DNA of 64,000 bases. Origin: Daucus carota subsp. sativus. Taxonomy: Eukaryota > Streptophyta > Magnoliopsida > Apiales > Apiaceae. The translations under genes were made by a program, and so were the position numbers. Under the pieces are notes generated by a model, which searched no databases, was not told the origin of the DNA, and worked only from the letters and a program-made list of their open reading frames with translations. The stretch is taken from contig NC_030386.2 of the NCBI RefSeq assembly GCF_001625215.2, positions 36,645,296 through 36,709,295 on the forward strand, given 5' to 3'. Of the stretch, positions 31,442 to 43,624 are shown piece after piece; positions within the stretch are counted from its first letter, which is position 1; each line of letters begins with the position of its first letter.

Positions 31442-32849
31442 CCGGAGTTTGGAGCGTTTCGAGGTTTTCAAACCAAGATAACAATTAGGTTACGTAATAT
31501 TGCCCGCATGGAAATGGAAATTATGGAATAGTTCAACATTTAGGTTACGTGTGCGTTCAGTATTTAACCATATATTGCACATGCGCGAAGACACGAGAAG
31601 AAAAGGTAGGATGGGAAACAAAATATCTGTAAAACAGATATGTAAGACAAAGGTGTTAAGAATATAAGTGCAGATTTCATTTTAAATATTTTACTTTTTC
31701 AAAGTTTTAATTATTGTATGTTTTATAGTTTTCAGGTAATTTTAAAATAAAATATAATGTAATTGTTAGAATTTTATATTGGTTTTATTAATTTAGTATA
31801 CTTATCTAATGAAACTCGAATTTTAGATTTTCACATCAAACATATTAACATTTCTCTTGATTTGAAAATTTTAATAATCACGTTTACAAAAATAACTAAA
31901 AGTAGGAATAAACAAATTATAAATATGCCTGCATTTCGATATTATATTTTCAAACAAAGACAACGATTGGGTTACGGAATGCGAAGTAGCAGACAAATAT
32001 AATGTGGAAAATTGTTGCCCGCATGAATCAACTGGAAAATTTTAAGGCTATAAACAGTAGGTAGACAAACAGTATAGAGCTAGTACCCGTTGTGACAAGC
32101 TATTGCAACGTGCTGCGTTGAATATATTCGATTATTTGATTACCAAATTTGAAAACCACCTGGTAAGTAGTGACATAAAAAGTTTCTTATGTTAAGAGTT
32201 TGACCGTACCATGTCCTGTAAATATAGGTTAGCTGCATATATTATTATTTTTAAATATAAGTTTCTTCATTAAATTAAATATAAAGTTATATAATTTGTT
32301 CTCGATGACTTGAAATAACTCTACATTAAATCATAATTATCTGAAATAATTATACTGTGGAAACAATTTTAATATCAAACTTTATGTTTAAATTTTAGGT
32401 GTTAAATTAATACTATATATATATATGTATGTATGTATATTTTATATTAAAATCAAATATTATGTGATTCATTAATTAATATGAAATTTTTTTAATATGA
32501 TTATACATGGTTGAATTTTTCTTTTCTTTCTTTATCATATTTCTGGTTAAATTTTAAGACTTTATAATTCTGGTCATTATGTACGTGGTGCTGGTGATAT
32601 CACTTGCCGACCAGCTGCCCAGACTTTTTGCTCGTCTGCGTAGAAAATATGGTTATGTGATCGTGGTCATCCAGCTGCACATTCACAGAACCTGCATCAA
32701 AATATCAACTTAAATTTTATTTCGGAACCACTGAAAATGGACGGAGATATCATCGAACTTAAGGGCTATATAAACCCTAATTTGTTCTGTCATCATATAA
32801 CAATATTCATCATCACATTTCCTTATACATAGTTAAATAATAGTTCAAT
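31442..32849. promoter_or_regulatory. upstream region of TLP copy 1
   Basis: Paralogous to 43920-46409. It holds two copies of the module ATGTGGAAAATTGTTGCCCGCATG or part of it (31500 and 32000), the GACCAGCTGCCCAGACTTTT block at 32611, shared with TLP copy 2, and a TATATAAA at 32767-32774. Confidence 0.55.
32767..32774 (+). promoter_or_regulatory. TATA box of TLP copy 1
   Basis: GGGCTATATAAACCC, 76 bp before the ATG. The same word recurs before copies 3, 4 and 5, in slightly altered form before copy 2. Confidence 0.7.
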
Positions 32850-33663
32850 ATGGCAGCGCAAACGTCTCTCTTGGCTCTTTCATTCGCTGCACTTCTGTTG
32901 ATTGGTAATTAAGTTTCTGCATCTAAATTTTTATTGACGAACATTTTTTTTAGCAAGTTAGGTTATATATATAGCAAATAAAGCAGGCTTCAAACTGTGT
33001 ACTTTCAGGTGGTGAGTCGGCAACATTCACAATCAAAAACAACTGTCCCATGACAATCTGGCCAGCTGCGTTCACCGGGGAGGGATCACAGCCATCAACA
33101 ACAGGGTTCGAACTAGCTTCACAGGCATCGAATACTATCGACGTTCCATCTCCAACCAAAACTTCCGGAAGAATATGGGCTAGAACATACTGCACAGCCA
33201 CTTGCCTTACCGGAGAGTGCGGACATGGCGGCGAAGCCTGCAGTGGAGCTACGGTGTTCCACCAGCAACCCTAGTTGAATTCACATTAAACGACAACGGT
33301 GGACTGGACACCTACGACATCAGTAATGTTGATGGTTCTAACTTGCGTGTTACTCTAGCACCTGATAACTCGGCATGTGTGACAACCAGCTGCCTGGGTG
33401 ATATAAACGCAGACTGTCCTGCAGATCTGGCGAGAAAATCTGGTAGTGAAACAGTGGGATGCCTTAGCGATTGTGCGGCCTTAAATAGACCAGAAGATTG
33501 TTGCACTGGTGCGTTTAATACTACACAAACATGCCAGCCATCAAGGTCGGCAAATTACTTTAAAGAAAAGTGTCCACAGGCTTATGGCTATGCTTTCCAT
33601 GATCAAACTAGCACCTTCACTTGCTCTACCGGAACTAACTACAGAATCACATTCTGTCCGTGA
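32850..33663 (+). pseudogene. thaumatin-like protein (PR-5), copy 1, frameshifted
   Basis: Exon 1 32850-32904 (signal peptide MAAQTSLLALSFAALLLIG), exon 2 33009-33663. Frame is lost near 33252: GAGCTACGGTGTTCC here reads GAGCTACCGGTGTTCC in copy 2, a one-base loss after about 100 codons. The rest of the reading frame to FCP and the stop is otherwise intact, and the 3' part is identical to copy 2 over ~350 bp. A sequencing error could mimic this. Promoter TATA box retained. If real, the product would be truncated after the first five cysteines. Confidence 0.85.
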
Positions 33664-34173
33664 AAAGTACTGATTTTAAGTTGATATGTCAAGCGCAAAC
33701 TAAATAAACTGTGCTCTCACTTTTCTAGGTACTACAATAAGAGAGCAATAACATTGAATAAGTGATGTATACTGTTTTACCTTTACCGATTGTCTCCGCA
33801 ATATTTTATACCTATGCCTCTTTCCTTGTCTTCTTATTTGTAAGAATTTTATTTTTGTTGGTTAAATATTGTTATAAGAGTTGCATATATACGCTCCCAA
33901 ATAAAAAATAATTATATATCACTTTATGTCATACCAGATATCTTCTGATCAATTTATCCAGGAAATTTCTAAATGATAAAATATGAAATATATAAATAAT
34001 AATTTTCTAATAATAATACTAGACATCACATTTATATACGTTCACATATAAAAATAACTAAATGTTAATCATTTTATCTGATTAAAAATAAATGAGATGA
34101 ATACCTAACCCTACCCTTCCCAGCAAAAGACAACATGACGTAGACGTAGTGCAAAAGAATATTACGAGGAAAA
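33664..34173. other. 3' flank of TLP copy 1 up to the MULE
   Basis: Closely matches the 3' flank of TLP copy 2 (47223-47890), including the AATAAGAGAGCAATAACATTG stretch. Ends in the 8-bp MULE target duplication GAGGAAAA at 34166-34173. Confidence 0.6.
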
Positions 34174-37100
34174 AGGGTAAAATGGCTAATTCATAACAAA
34201 GCTGCTTAAAAACTTGCAGTTTGGTCATGGAGTTAAAAAAGCTTACAGTCAACTAATGAAGTATTAAAAAACTTGCATATTAATAACTCCCGTTAACTCT
34301 GTTAAAAACATAACGGAAATAAGCTCATTTTCAGATAGATCACTGGATGAAGAACAACACTGCAAATACATCATTCCAAACATAAAAACCATCCACCCCC
34401 CTGCAGTTACAATAATAAAGAGAATTATCATCCCACCTTCAGTTACAGTCACAAAAAACTACCATATTACCAAGTTTACAGTGTCCAAAAAGCAACATGT
34501 TCCCCAGTAGCAAATTACAAATATTAAACTACAGTCCTGTTTTTCTTGGGACCTTGAATTTTCTCACAGGAAGCTTTGGCCTTCCTCTTTTGCTGGTCCC
34601 AGCTTTATGTGGTTGCAGCTTTGAAGGAGATGGAGTCCCACCTGTGCCATGTGTTGCTTGAACATTTGGTGTAGGCATCTGCATTTTAATGAAACAAACA
34701 ATTAATACACTAGTTTGTGCATGAATTAAAGCAATTGAAAGGATAAAATAACTTACAAAAACCATTCTTTGGCTTCTTCTAGGTGTAGTTGGTGGTGGTG
34801 CACTAAGCACATGCTCAGCCTCCAAAATCTCATCCATAAGCTCAGCTTCCCCTGTCTCCCTTTCCCTCCCAACCCTCTCACTTTCTGCAGTTCTTTCAGC
34901 TTCTTCTTCAGTCATTTGTCTCCTCTTTGGCATCCTTTTTCTGACTGGCTTCTCCACATAATCAGCAGGCTTGTTAGGGCATTTGCCTCTAGTATGCCTT
35001 GTCTCTCTATAGATTGTGCAATGCATTACCCTCCCCATCCTAGAGAAGTTTGGTCTTTGGGATTGCTTCATCCTTCCTCTAGCCCCCTCCCACCCTTCCC
35101 TCCTCCTCTGCCTTTTAGGCCTTCCCCTCAGCTGCTTCACAAATGGTGGTGGGAGAACTGTGTCTCCCATTGTCTCCTCCCAAAAGGGTTCCCCCCTCAG
35201 CACTTCCAAACAAAATGAGTAAGTCCTCATATATGTATCTTTCTTGAACCAATGTTCCACATAGTCAACTAGATCTTCTCTCATTTTTTGAATGGCACAA
35301 ACAGAATGAGAGCAAGGTATGCCAGTTAACTCCCATACTCTACATGAACAAGTTCTTTCTTTCAAATTAACACAAAAACCTACCCCCCTCCATTTCACTT
35401 GAAAGTTATCCTGACCATCCCACAACACACTGCACTCACTACTCTCCAAAACAGCTCTATCTAACATTTTTTTGGCTTTAGGCACAAGCACACAGTCTAC
35501 ATCCCTCATTGCATCTCTCTTTTTATGTATCCTCTCCATAAGCATATCATGAATTTCTGTAAGCATATCAGTTAAGGGCATGTACCTTGTCTTGAGGATC
35601 CAAGCATTGAAGCACTCAGAGATATTGTTGTCAGTGCTTGCACATTTGGAATGAGTTGCAAAGTATGCTTGAGACCATACTTTGGGATCCAGTTCATTCA
35701 TCTTCTGAGCAGCCCCTTTGGAGTGCTTTTCAAGGTCCTTCATTGCAGCCTTGAACTGAGCTGGATGTGTGGATGTACAAGCTCTCCAAAATGCCACTTT
35801 GACAGCTTCACCTGGATGCTTCTTAGACAAGTTGGAAGACAAATGTCTAGCACAAAATCTGTGCTCCACAAGAGGGAGAAATTCCCTCACTGCCTTATCC
35901 AAGCCCTACAACAAAGGTCATAAAACCAAAACAAAATTAGATTCACATAAAACACAAAGACAAAGCTGATAAATTAGTTGTAAGGTAAGATATTAACACC
36001 TTTTGTTGATCTGAAATTAGTGTATATCCAGTGCCATCTCCCAACTCTATATCTTCAATCAATAGGAGTAAGAACCAACTCCAAGAATCATAAGATTCAG
36101 ACTCTACCACAGCCATTGCAAATGGGAACATGCTGTCATTGCCATCTCTTCCAACTGCTGAAAGAAGCTGGCCACCTCACACAGATTTGAGAAAGCAGCC
36201 ATCCAGACCTATGATTGGTCTACATCCAGCCTTCCAACCCTTTTTCAGCTTGTCATAACAGACATAAAATCTCTGAAAATGAGGTGCATCTCCCTCATTC
36301 ACCCTTGTTGTACAGATCTTCACTGTGTTGTCCTTATTTCCCCTCAAAATTTCACCACCAACGTTCCTAACCCCAGCATAGTGTTTTTTCATCTCTTCCT
36401 CAACTTGACTTAAGGCCCTCTGTCTCACCCTACAACACTTAGCTTCACCAACTTCAACCTTCAAAGTAGTCCTGAATTCTTCTTGCATTTCTTTAAGCTT
36501 CCAACTAGGATTTCTTCTTATCCTAGGACCATACAGATCTGCTAGGTACTTGACAGTCACAAGCTTATTTCTGTATTGGTAGATGCAGTTATGCTCATCA
36601 TTAACTGTCTTCAGCTGCCAACTTTTATTCTCCTTCAAGTATGAGAACCACATCTTAAAGGGACATCCTTTACTGCACACAACTTGGATCCTCAGCTGGT
36701 CATCCACACTGTACTTCAGTGGTCTCCCAGATGCAATAGAAAAGCTCCTAACTGCATCTTTGACTTGTGCTTTATCCCCAAAAGTAAGTCCTGGAACCCA
36801 CTTAATATCTTTACCATCAGTCTCCATGTTAAATACCTCTTTTACCCTTAATTTTCTTTTTCTAACTCTTGGCTCAGCATATGCAACATCACCATCTGTC
36901 TCTTCACCACTATCTGCACTCCTACAATACTCTGAATCAGTGTCTCCTTCACTGGCTTCATTCTCAGGCCTCCCAACTCTTTCAAGTTGTTGTTGTTCAT
37001 GTCTCACTTCCTCCCTAATCCTTCTACAATCATCAAGATCAGAGCCACTCCCATCCCCAATTTCATCTTCACTCTCACTTTTTTCACTCTCTTCTACATA

Positions 37101-38066
37101 GTCTTCATCATCACTGTCTTCATCATCTACACCTTCTCCACCTTCAAATCCTCCAATTTCTGCACCCTCAAATCCTCCAACTTCTGCACCCTCAAATCCT
37201 CCAACTTCATCAGCACCCTCAAATCCTCCAACTTCATCACCTATATCTTCACCAGCCTCATTCTCACACAACTCATAATCTTCCCCATCCCCATTCACAT
37301 GATAAAGGTGTAGCCTAATGACCCCAGCGGCTTTTGTTGCTACATGAACTATTTCCGGGATTTGATCATCACTCACAAGCAGTTTGTACCCACCCCTTGG
37401 ACTAACACCATTACACAGATAATATAACTTATCAGATTCTCCAACGACAAAATCAAACATATTTCTTATATAGCTCACACTCAATTTCTCAACATCAACC
37501 TTAATCCTTTTCATTGTATCCCTACCCACATACTCTCTAACACCAGTTAAATTAGGAGTAACAAACCCACCATTATAAAACAACACAATTCGAACAGTCC
37601 TGTATACACACATAATATACATACGAATTTAGGGTTTATCGACAAAATAAAGAGGGTTTACTGAATCAACAAGAGAATTAGAGAGGAAACTTACTCCATT
37701 ATGCACGAAATCGAGAAATCGTCGCCGGTGAGTAGTTCAGTTGAATCGTCGTCTCCGCTTTCCCGCTCAATCGCACTGTTGTCTGCTTAGATATGTAATA
37801 AAATGTGTTTTAAGTTTTATTATGCATATTTAGATGTAATTAGGCTTGGGTCGGGTCGATGTAAGCTTGGGTCGGGTCGGGATGACGGGTTTTTAACGGA
37901 GACGTTAAAAGTCAAAGGCACTTTAACGTTTGTGTAAGTTTCTGTTAGCACGGTCGTTCGATTGAATTTTTTTTAAAACAAAGTTATGTGTTTGAGAGTT
38001 TTTTCAACTCCATGACCAAACTGCAAGTTTTTAAGCAGCTTTGTTATGTATCAGCCATTTTACCCT
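34174..38066 (-). mobile_element. Mutator-like element (MULE), near complete
   Basis: Terminal inverted repeats of about 67 bp (34174-34240 and its complement to 38066), starting AGGGTAAAATGGCT, with about three mismatches by eye. Target duplication GAGGAAAA at 34166-34173 and 38067-38074 (8 bp exact; 9 is the usual MULE length). 3893 bp. It carries a MuDR-type transposase on the minus strand. The site without insertion is seen in the paralogous block near 47876-47905. Confidence 0.93.
34529..37622 (-). pseudogene. MuDR-type transposase of the MULE
   Basis: Exons on the minus strand: 37622-36000, 35905-34757, 34678-34529, with GT-AG introns of 94 and 78 bp, both in phase 0; 974 codons if read through. 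Order: N-terminal region with an acidic GGFEGAE repeat tract; MuDR DNA-binding domain (WVPGLTFGDKAQVKDAVRSF, then CSKGCPFKMW); MULE catalytic core with Asp in GLDGCFLKSV and Asp in LISDQQKGL, then EHRFCARHLSSNL; SWIM zinc finger CSCRVWELTGIPCSH; basic tail with a CCHC-like knuckle CTIYRETRHTRGKCP. One in-frame stop follows GCFLKSV at 36177-36179, where relatives have a cysteine (TGT/TGC). It is otherwise open, so recently disabled or a sequencing error. Confidence 0.88.
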
Positions 38067-38356
38067 GAGGAAAAATGTTGCACGCATGGTAATGCAAACA
38101 AATATAATGTGGAAAATTGTTGCACGCATGAGAATGGAATGTGAAAAAGGAGTATATAGTTATTAAAACTCGACATTTCAAATGAGCAAAGTAAAAAAAA
38201 AAGGGAAGGAGTACAAATTATATTATTTTTAATTATTTAAATATGATATAATATTTTAATAATATTAAAAAGATCTGGTAAAATTATAATGCGTCGATAT
38301 GCCAGTTTTTTCCAAACAAATCCCACAGTTAACGTCCTCACTAAGTGAGCCGATGC

Positions 38357-39330
38357 CAGTGGCGGAACCAGGAATGAAATTCAGGGGGGGCTCAAATTTG
38401 TAAAGCACCGATTGAAATTTGGATACCGAACCTCGATACCACATTCATCAAAGGGAGACGGTCATCTCTCTAGGTTGCACGTATTGATTGGTTAAAGGGT
38501 CTCAAATAGAACGTTGTTCAAAGTGCATTAACATAAATACAGCAGTAAGCAGTGACGTCGGAAAAAAAATTGCCCTATAGAATAGCGATTTTTTTGCGCC
38601 ACATAAGGACTGTAGACCTTCGAAAAAGCGTAAGTAATCAGTTCCAAGTGACATGGCTATTCACTATTCCTTTCCAAGAAGTCTCCTTCTCCATGTGTGG
38701 CGTGATAAAATAAGGACCACTAAGGACCCAATTTGTCCTTCTTCTCACAAAAACCCCATTGCCGGAAATATTAAGCCTACTGAAGGCAGGGAGAGTCGGA
38801 GAGCAGGTTGCAGGCCCTGCGAGCTACGGGGATTGGGAGACGGCCGGGAGGGAGAGCGCAGCTGAGCAGGTTGTGGCGAATCCATTCGCTACTAAATGAA
38901 TTTATCACAGTGAGAAGCTGAGTTAGGGTAGTGTCAAGTGTGTGCGTATGACTTATTCTGTTTGAATGTATTTGTTAATAAAAATCTCTTTAGATTAAGA
39001 GCAAGTCCAAAGCAGAGAGAGAAAGAGAGTATGTATAAAAATTTATTATAATATATAGGATAGAGCAAGGAGAGAGATGTGCCTTATAAATAAAGCTTCA
39101 AGAGGTTGTCCTAATAATATAAGGCATGGCGTTGTTGGATCAACATTTTTTATCAAATGTCCTAACTTATGATTTTGGACATGTTATAAGGTATCTCTTG
39201 AACTCGCTCTAAGTATCCTAAATTATACAGACATGAATAATTCAGCGGAAGCTGAAAAAAAAATATACACTGTTTTTAAGAGGTTAGGGAGGGTTCTAGC
39301 ATCCCTAGCCCCCCTCTGGTTCCGCCATTG
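38357..39330. mobile_element. hAT element (CAGTGGCGGAACCAG ends), non-autonomous, with nested MITE
   Basis: Left end CAGTGGCGGAACCAGGAAT, right end reverse-complemented CAATGGCGGAACCAGAGG. Flanks GCCGATGC and ACCGATGC (7 of 8 match). 974 bp including a 211-bp Tourist-like MITE at 38999. No intact transposase frame. Such CAGTGGCGGA ends are typical of plant hAT elements. Confidence 0.8.
38999..39209. mobile_element. Tourist-like MITE nested in hAT element
   Basis: GAGCAAGTCCAA left and TTGAACTCGCTC right, flanked by TAA (38996-38998 and 39210-39212). Same family as 21185-21558 but shorter. Confidence 0.7.
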
Positions 39331-39518
39331 ACCGATGCTGTCATTTTCTTGAAACGGTGAACGCGGTCTGCTTAGTGCTTAAATTTCCGTCGCCTAACGG
39401 TCAAAAGTCCAGATTCATAGTCTCGTATATGCATCACGAACTAACAATCTTTTCAATTAATTTCCTGATGTTAGTCGATACTTGTTATTATAGCATCCGT
39501 CAACAGAATTGTATAGTA

Positions 39519-39753
39519 CTCCCTCGGTCCCATCAGGATGTTTACGTTCACTGTTTGCACGCATTTTGAGGCTCTTATAAAGTATAGTTCAAAAATAATT
39601 TTTTTAATTTTTCTTTTTTTGAATAAAAGTTTAAACGTCAAACTTTTTTTCCGGATTTTTTTAAAAAATAAATATATAATGTAAGTATACTTTATCGGAG
39701 CCTTAAAATGCGTGCCAAAAAGTAACGTAAAGAACCTGGTGGGACGGAGGGAG
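39519..39753. mobile_element. Stowaway MITE
   Basis: CTCCCTCGGTCCCATCAGG left, GGTGGGACGGAGGGAG right, flanked by TA (39517-39518 and 39754-39755). 235 bp. Confidence 0.8.
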
Positions 39754-39755
39754 TA

Positions 39756-40384
39756 TATCGGAAGAATGCACATGGTATGCATTTATTTTAATGTTTGTGT
39801 GAAATATAATTTTATAATTTATTTTCAAATTTTTTCTGAATAAAAATTTAATATTAAATTTTTTGTTCAGAATTAGTTATTAATAATAAGTTATAAAGTA
39901 ATTTGTTATAAAGTCAGAATTTGTTATTATAAAGTTTATCAAAAAAAAATAATAATAAGTTATAAAAGTATTAAACTGTGTGTCGAACTATAGAAAAAAC
40001 CGTACATAAATAAAACGTTTAAGATCTATATTTTCAATTAAAAAATTAAAACTAATATATCAAAATATTTTTTACATCTCAAATTACATATGAAAACTCA
40101 AGATTGTCATTTTAAAACGAAAATAATATATGCCTATGGTTTAGCAGCGGACCGAATCAATCCCGGAAAATTCTTTAACATGCATTTTTGTTTAAATAAA
40201 AAGGTTTTCAGGGAATCCGCCAAGAGTGTCTCCTCCAAATTATTCCGACTAGAAATCATCATAGCTGTTAAGCAAGCATGGGACCCTGGTCCCTAGCCAT
40301 TAGGTGGACAACCTCGTTAGCTAGTTTTCTTAACATGAAGTACTAATCTAATTATATCTCTCCTATATATCAACTATGCATAAT
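39756..40384. other. AT-rich intergenic region
   Basis: No gene. GGTTTAGCAGCGGACCG at 40138 matches block 1 at 30515, so this is still the duplicated block. Confidence 0.4.
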
Positions 40385-40535
40385 TCAAAGCATCTAAGAC
40401 ACTTCTTACTTGAAGCTGGTAATGGGTGTTGTTCTGCAGCGCTTTCACAACTTGCAGCGAGTCGGTTTCAACTAGGGTTGGGACTTGGGTTTGGTAGCAT
40501 ATCTTTGAGCCAAGAGAGAGCCTCCTGCAAACGAC
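40385..40535 (-). repeat. RNase H-like fragment, LINE-related
   Basis: Minus strand reads QEALSWLKDM and, in a second frame, PTLVETDSLQVVKALQNN and QVRSVLDALNYA. This matches the plant RVT_3 RNase H-like pattern (reALSWL...vetDSLqvVkal) of LINE-type elements. It is a short fragment with a frame change and no other domain nearby. Absent at the corresponding place in block 1 (around 30530). Confidence 0.5.
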
Positions 40536-40929
40536 ATTATTTTTTCCAGTTATTAACGATTATGATCCGGATCATATAGACTCAAATAGTTTGGCTAGAG
40601 AATTTGTAAGAAATAATTGATGAGTAATCAATTAATCGGACTGTTTAAATGTTTTATATAATAAATAAATAATATTTAATAATATAATCAGTTATAAGTT
40701 AATTAATTTACTTATAGATATGGTAACTTTCTTTTATGACCAAAATCTAAGGTTCCGCCTCATCAAATTTGTAAAAAAAGATAGGTGATTCCTTGATAAA
40801 ATAAAATAGATACCTTAGATTTTCGTGTAACAATATCGTGAAGATATGAAAGTGAATTTTACGTCATCAGAAAGATATGAAAGCGAAGAATTAAAATTAA
40901 TATAATCGAGAGTATATGTTCTAAGATAA

Positions 40930-41005
40930 TTTCGGGGTGAGTCAGGATCGAACCCCAGGATCTTAATCGATGGATTATAAACTCTCTGAGCTAAATTTTA
41001 TAAAA
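40930..41005 (-). repeat. tRNA-like SINE head
   Basis: Minus strand: TTTAGCTCAGAGAGTTTATA (A-box-like) and GGGGTTCGATCCTGACTC (B-box-like), about 35 nt apart. Does not fold as a complete tRNA. Confidence 0.45.
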
Positions 41006-41299
41006 TTTAAGTACAAGTATAACCGTAAGTTAGACACCGAATTTTAAATCGCGCCGGACGTCCGTAGATGGTTTGGTTTGGATTGGTTTCCGACGTGTTG
41101 GTTTAAGAAATTGATGAATGAAGACCGAATTGCACTCTTGTTGGCAATTGTACCTTCGTGCAATAGGAAGAGTTTATTCTAGATTATCACCCAATCATTC
41201 TAAATTTCTAAGATAGAATAATCAAAATTTATTAATTTTAAGATCCTTATATTTTATAGCATATTTTGGTATAATATTTTAAAATATTTTTTATTTATT

Positions 41300-41839
41300 A
41301 TTTCCTCCGTCACTCTGGTTTTTTTGCAGGTATTTTCAATGTTTAATACATATTTTAAGATGTACTCCCTCCGTCCCAATGAATTGTATACAGTTTCTTT
41401 TTTGGGACATCCCACCAATTGTATACATTTCAAAATAGTAAATTTTTATAATATAAAACATCAATACACCAACTACATTCTTCCACTATCTCTATTTAAT
41501 AATAATATAAACACTATTACACCCAGTACTTTCCTCTACTATCTCAAATCTATTATTAAATATAAATGGGTCCCACCACTATACCCACTTTTCATTTAAC
41601 TTTACTTATTTCTTACACAATTTCTTGGTCTCCGTGTCCCAACCATTTGTATACAAATGGTTGGGACGGAGGGAGTAGATAACTATAGTTTCATAATTTG
41701 TATTCTAAGATTTTTGTATAAAGTTTAAACATAAACTTTTATTTAGAAGAAAAAATAAAATAATTAATAAAATTATACTTTTTAGGAGTCTTAAAATCTG
41801 TCCTCAAATATAAAGAACTGAGGGGAACAAATGAAATAC
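41300..41839. mobile_element. older Stowaway-like MITE interrupted by a younger one
   Basis: ATTTCCTCCGTCACTCTGG at the left and, reverse-complemented, ATTTCATTTGTTCCCCTCAG at the right. The 311-bp Stowaway at 41365 lies inside. Confidence 0.55.
41365..41675. mobile_element. Stowaway MITE
   Basis: CTCCCTCCGTCCCAATGAAT left and GGTTGGGACGGAGGGAG right, flanked by TA at 41363-41364 and 41676-41677. Clean ends suggest a young copy. Confidence 0.85.
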
Positions 41840-42486
41840 TATTATTTTTTTATTTAATTACTAATATTATATCAATAAACCGATTGATCTTAACAATCAT
41901 TTTGAATATATTTAATAAATCTCAATAGTTTTTGAATTAAGTTTTTTGTGAGAAATTAATATATATATATATATATATCATAATTTTATTTTAAACTCCT
42001 GACTTATCATATTAAGTCATATTTCATAATTTTGAAATCAACATGTTTTTGATATTGCAGGACAGTACAGCTTGAACATACTTCTACCTATACTGTATTT
42101 CTTATCAATATATTATATTAATTTTAGAATATTAAATTTTAGAATAAAATATAAAATAGAAGATTAAAATTAGAAAAAATTAATATTTCATTCATGAAAT
42201 TCAAATAAATGATGGATAAACAATTTAATATAGGAAACTAGAATTCTTAACATTTTAAAGTATTACTATGATAATATTCTCATTTTATAAATTCAGTTCG
42301 ACTCGAGTCAGGAGTAGAAAATGCTTTCAGATTCAGATCAATGATACCTTGTATAACAGATAATTCAATAGATTATATCAGGAGCATTTTCTGTTAAAAT
42401 TGGTTTCAGATTCAAATCAATGATGCCTTGTATAATTATCAAAAAAAAAAAATGATGCCTTGTATAACAGGTAATTCAATAGATTA

Positions 42487-42709
42487 TGGGGCCGTTTGGC
42501 TGAGCTTAAAATAAGTGCTTCTTGCTTAAAATAAAAAAGTGAAATAAAAGTTAGAAGTTAGTTAAGACTTATAAGTGATTAAAGTGTTTGGCAAAAAAGT
42601 AGAAGTCATGAAACAAAAGCTAGGAATCGTAGCTTTTTTTAAGTGCTTCTCGACTTTTTACACAAACGGTACGAATAAGTGCTTCCAACTTAAAAGTCCA
42701 GACAAACAC
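42487..42709. mobile_element. MITE with GGGGCCGTTTGGC end
   Basis: GGGGCCGTTTGGCTGAGC left and CCAGACAAACACCC right, with inverted AAGTGCTTC words (42519 and 42643). Target duplication not resolved. Confidence 0.5.
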
Positions 42710-43163
42710 CCACTATATCCTCCGCTCGATGGTATGCGTTTACTGTGGAGAGCCCATCTTCAATGGATCCAGCTGCTCATGTACAGAAAGATATTGCAAT
42801 TATGTATATCGGATCCAACAACCAACCCAAAAATACTATCAAAAACGCTCTTTGTCACGTGAGATGTTACAGTAATAGTTTAATATTGAAAAGATGTGAC
42901 CAATTTTACACGACCACAAGGTGATGAATAAGTTCAACGATCAAAAAAGTTTTGATTCTGACAAAATATATATTAAATTTTATCGTTCACAATTAATTTT
43001 AAAGATATAAAATAAATAGATATAATTTTAATAATTACAGCACAATCATACAATGCAGATTGCAGATCGATGAGGAGTACTTGATTATAAGGTTCACTGT
43101 CGAACAAGACTTTACCTAACTCATAACGCGGAGTTTGGAACGTTTCGAGGTTTTTCAACCAAG
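42710..43163. other. intergenic, block 2
   Basis: No gene. GAACAAGACTTTACCTAACTC at 43104 and the following bases are the empty-site counterpart of the element at 30969. Confidence 0.45.
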
Positions 43164-43171
43164 ATAACAAT

Positions 43172-43579
43172 TAGGGATAGCAACAAGTTGGATCGGTTCG
43201 GATATTTGAGATATCCAAATCCAAATCCAAATTATTTTTAAAATCCAAATCCAATCGGGTTTCAGATATCAAATCCAAATCCAAATCCACGGGTTTCGGA
43301 TCGGGTTCGGGTTTGTTCGGGTTTATCCAAAACCTGAATTCCGAAATTTATATAGTATTGTAAAAATATTATTTTTGATTTTTTCGCCTTTAAATTTCAT
43401 TATATTTAAAACTAAACTACTTTAATAATAAAGTATTACACATTAATAAAATGTTGAAACATATTTAATAATTTCTAAACACAAATCTTCACTATATGGA
43501 GTATGAAATTTTAAAGTAATTCATTAGTTAAACAAAAAAAGTCACTATAACCCAAGAATATACACATTCACACTCTACC

Positions 43580-43624
<45 letters not shown>

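Noticed and set aside
36583-37101. Plus-strand 172-codon Ser/Leu-rich frame
   Set aside because: Shadow of the MULE transposase on the other strand.
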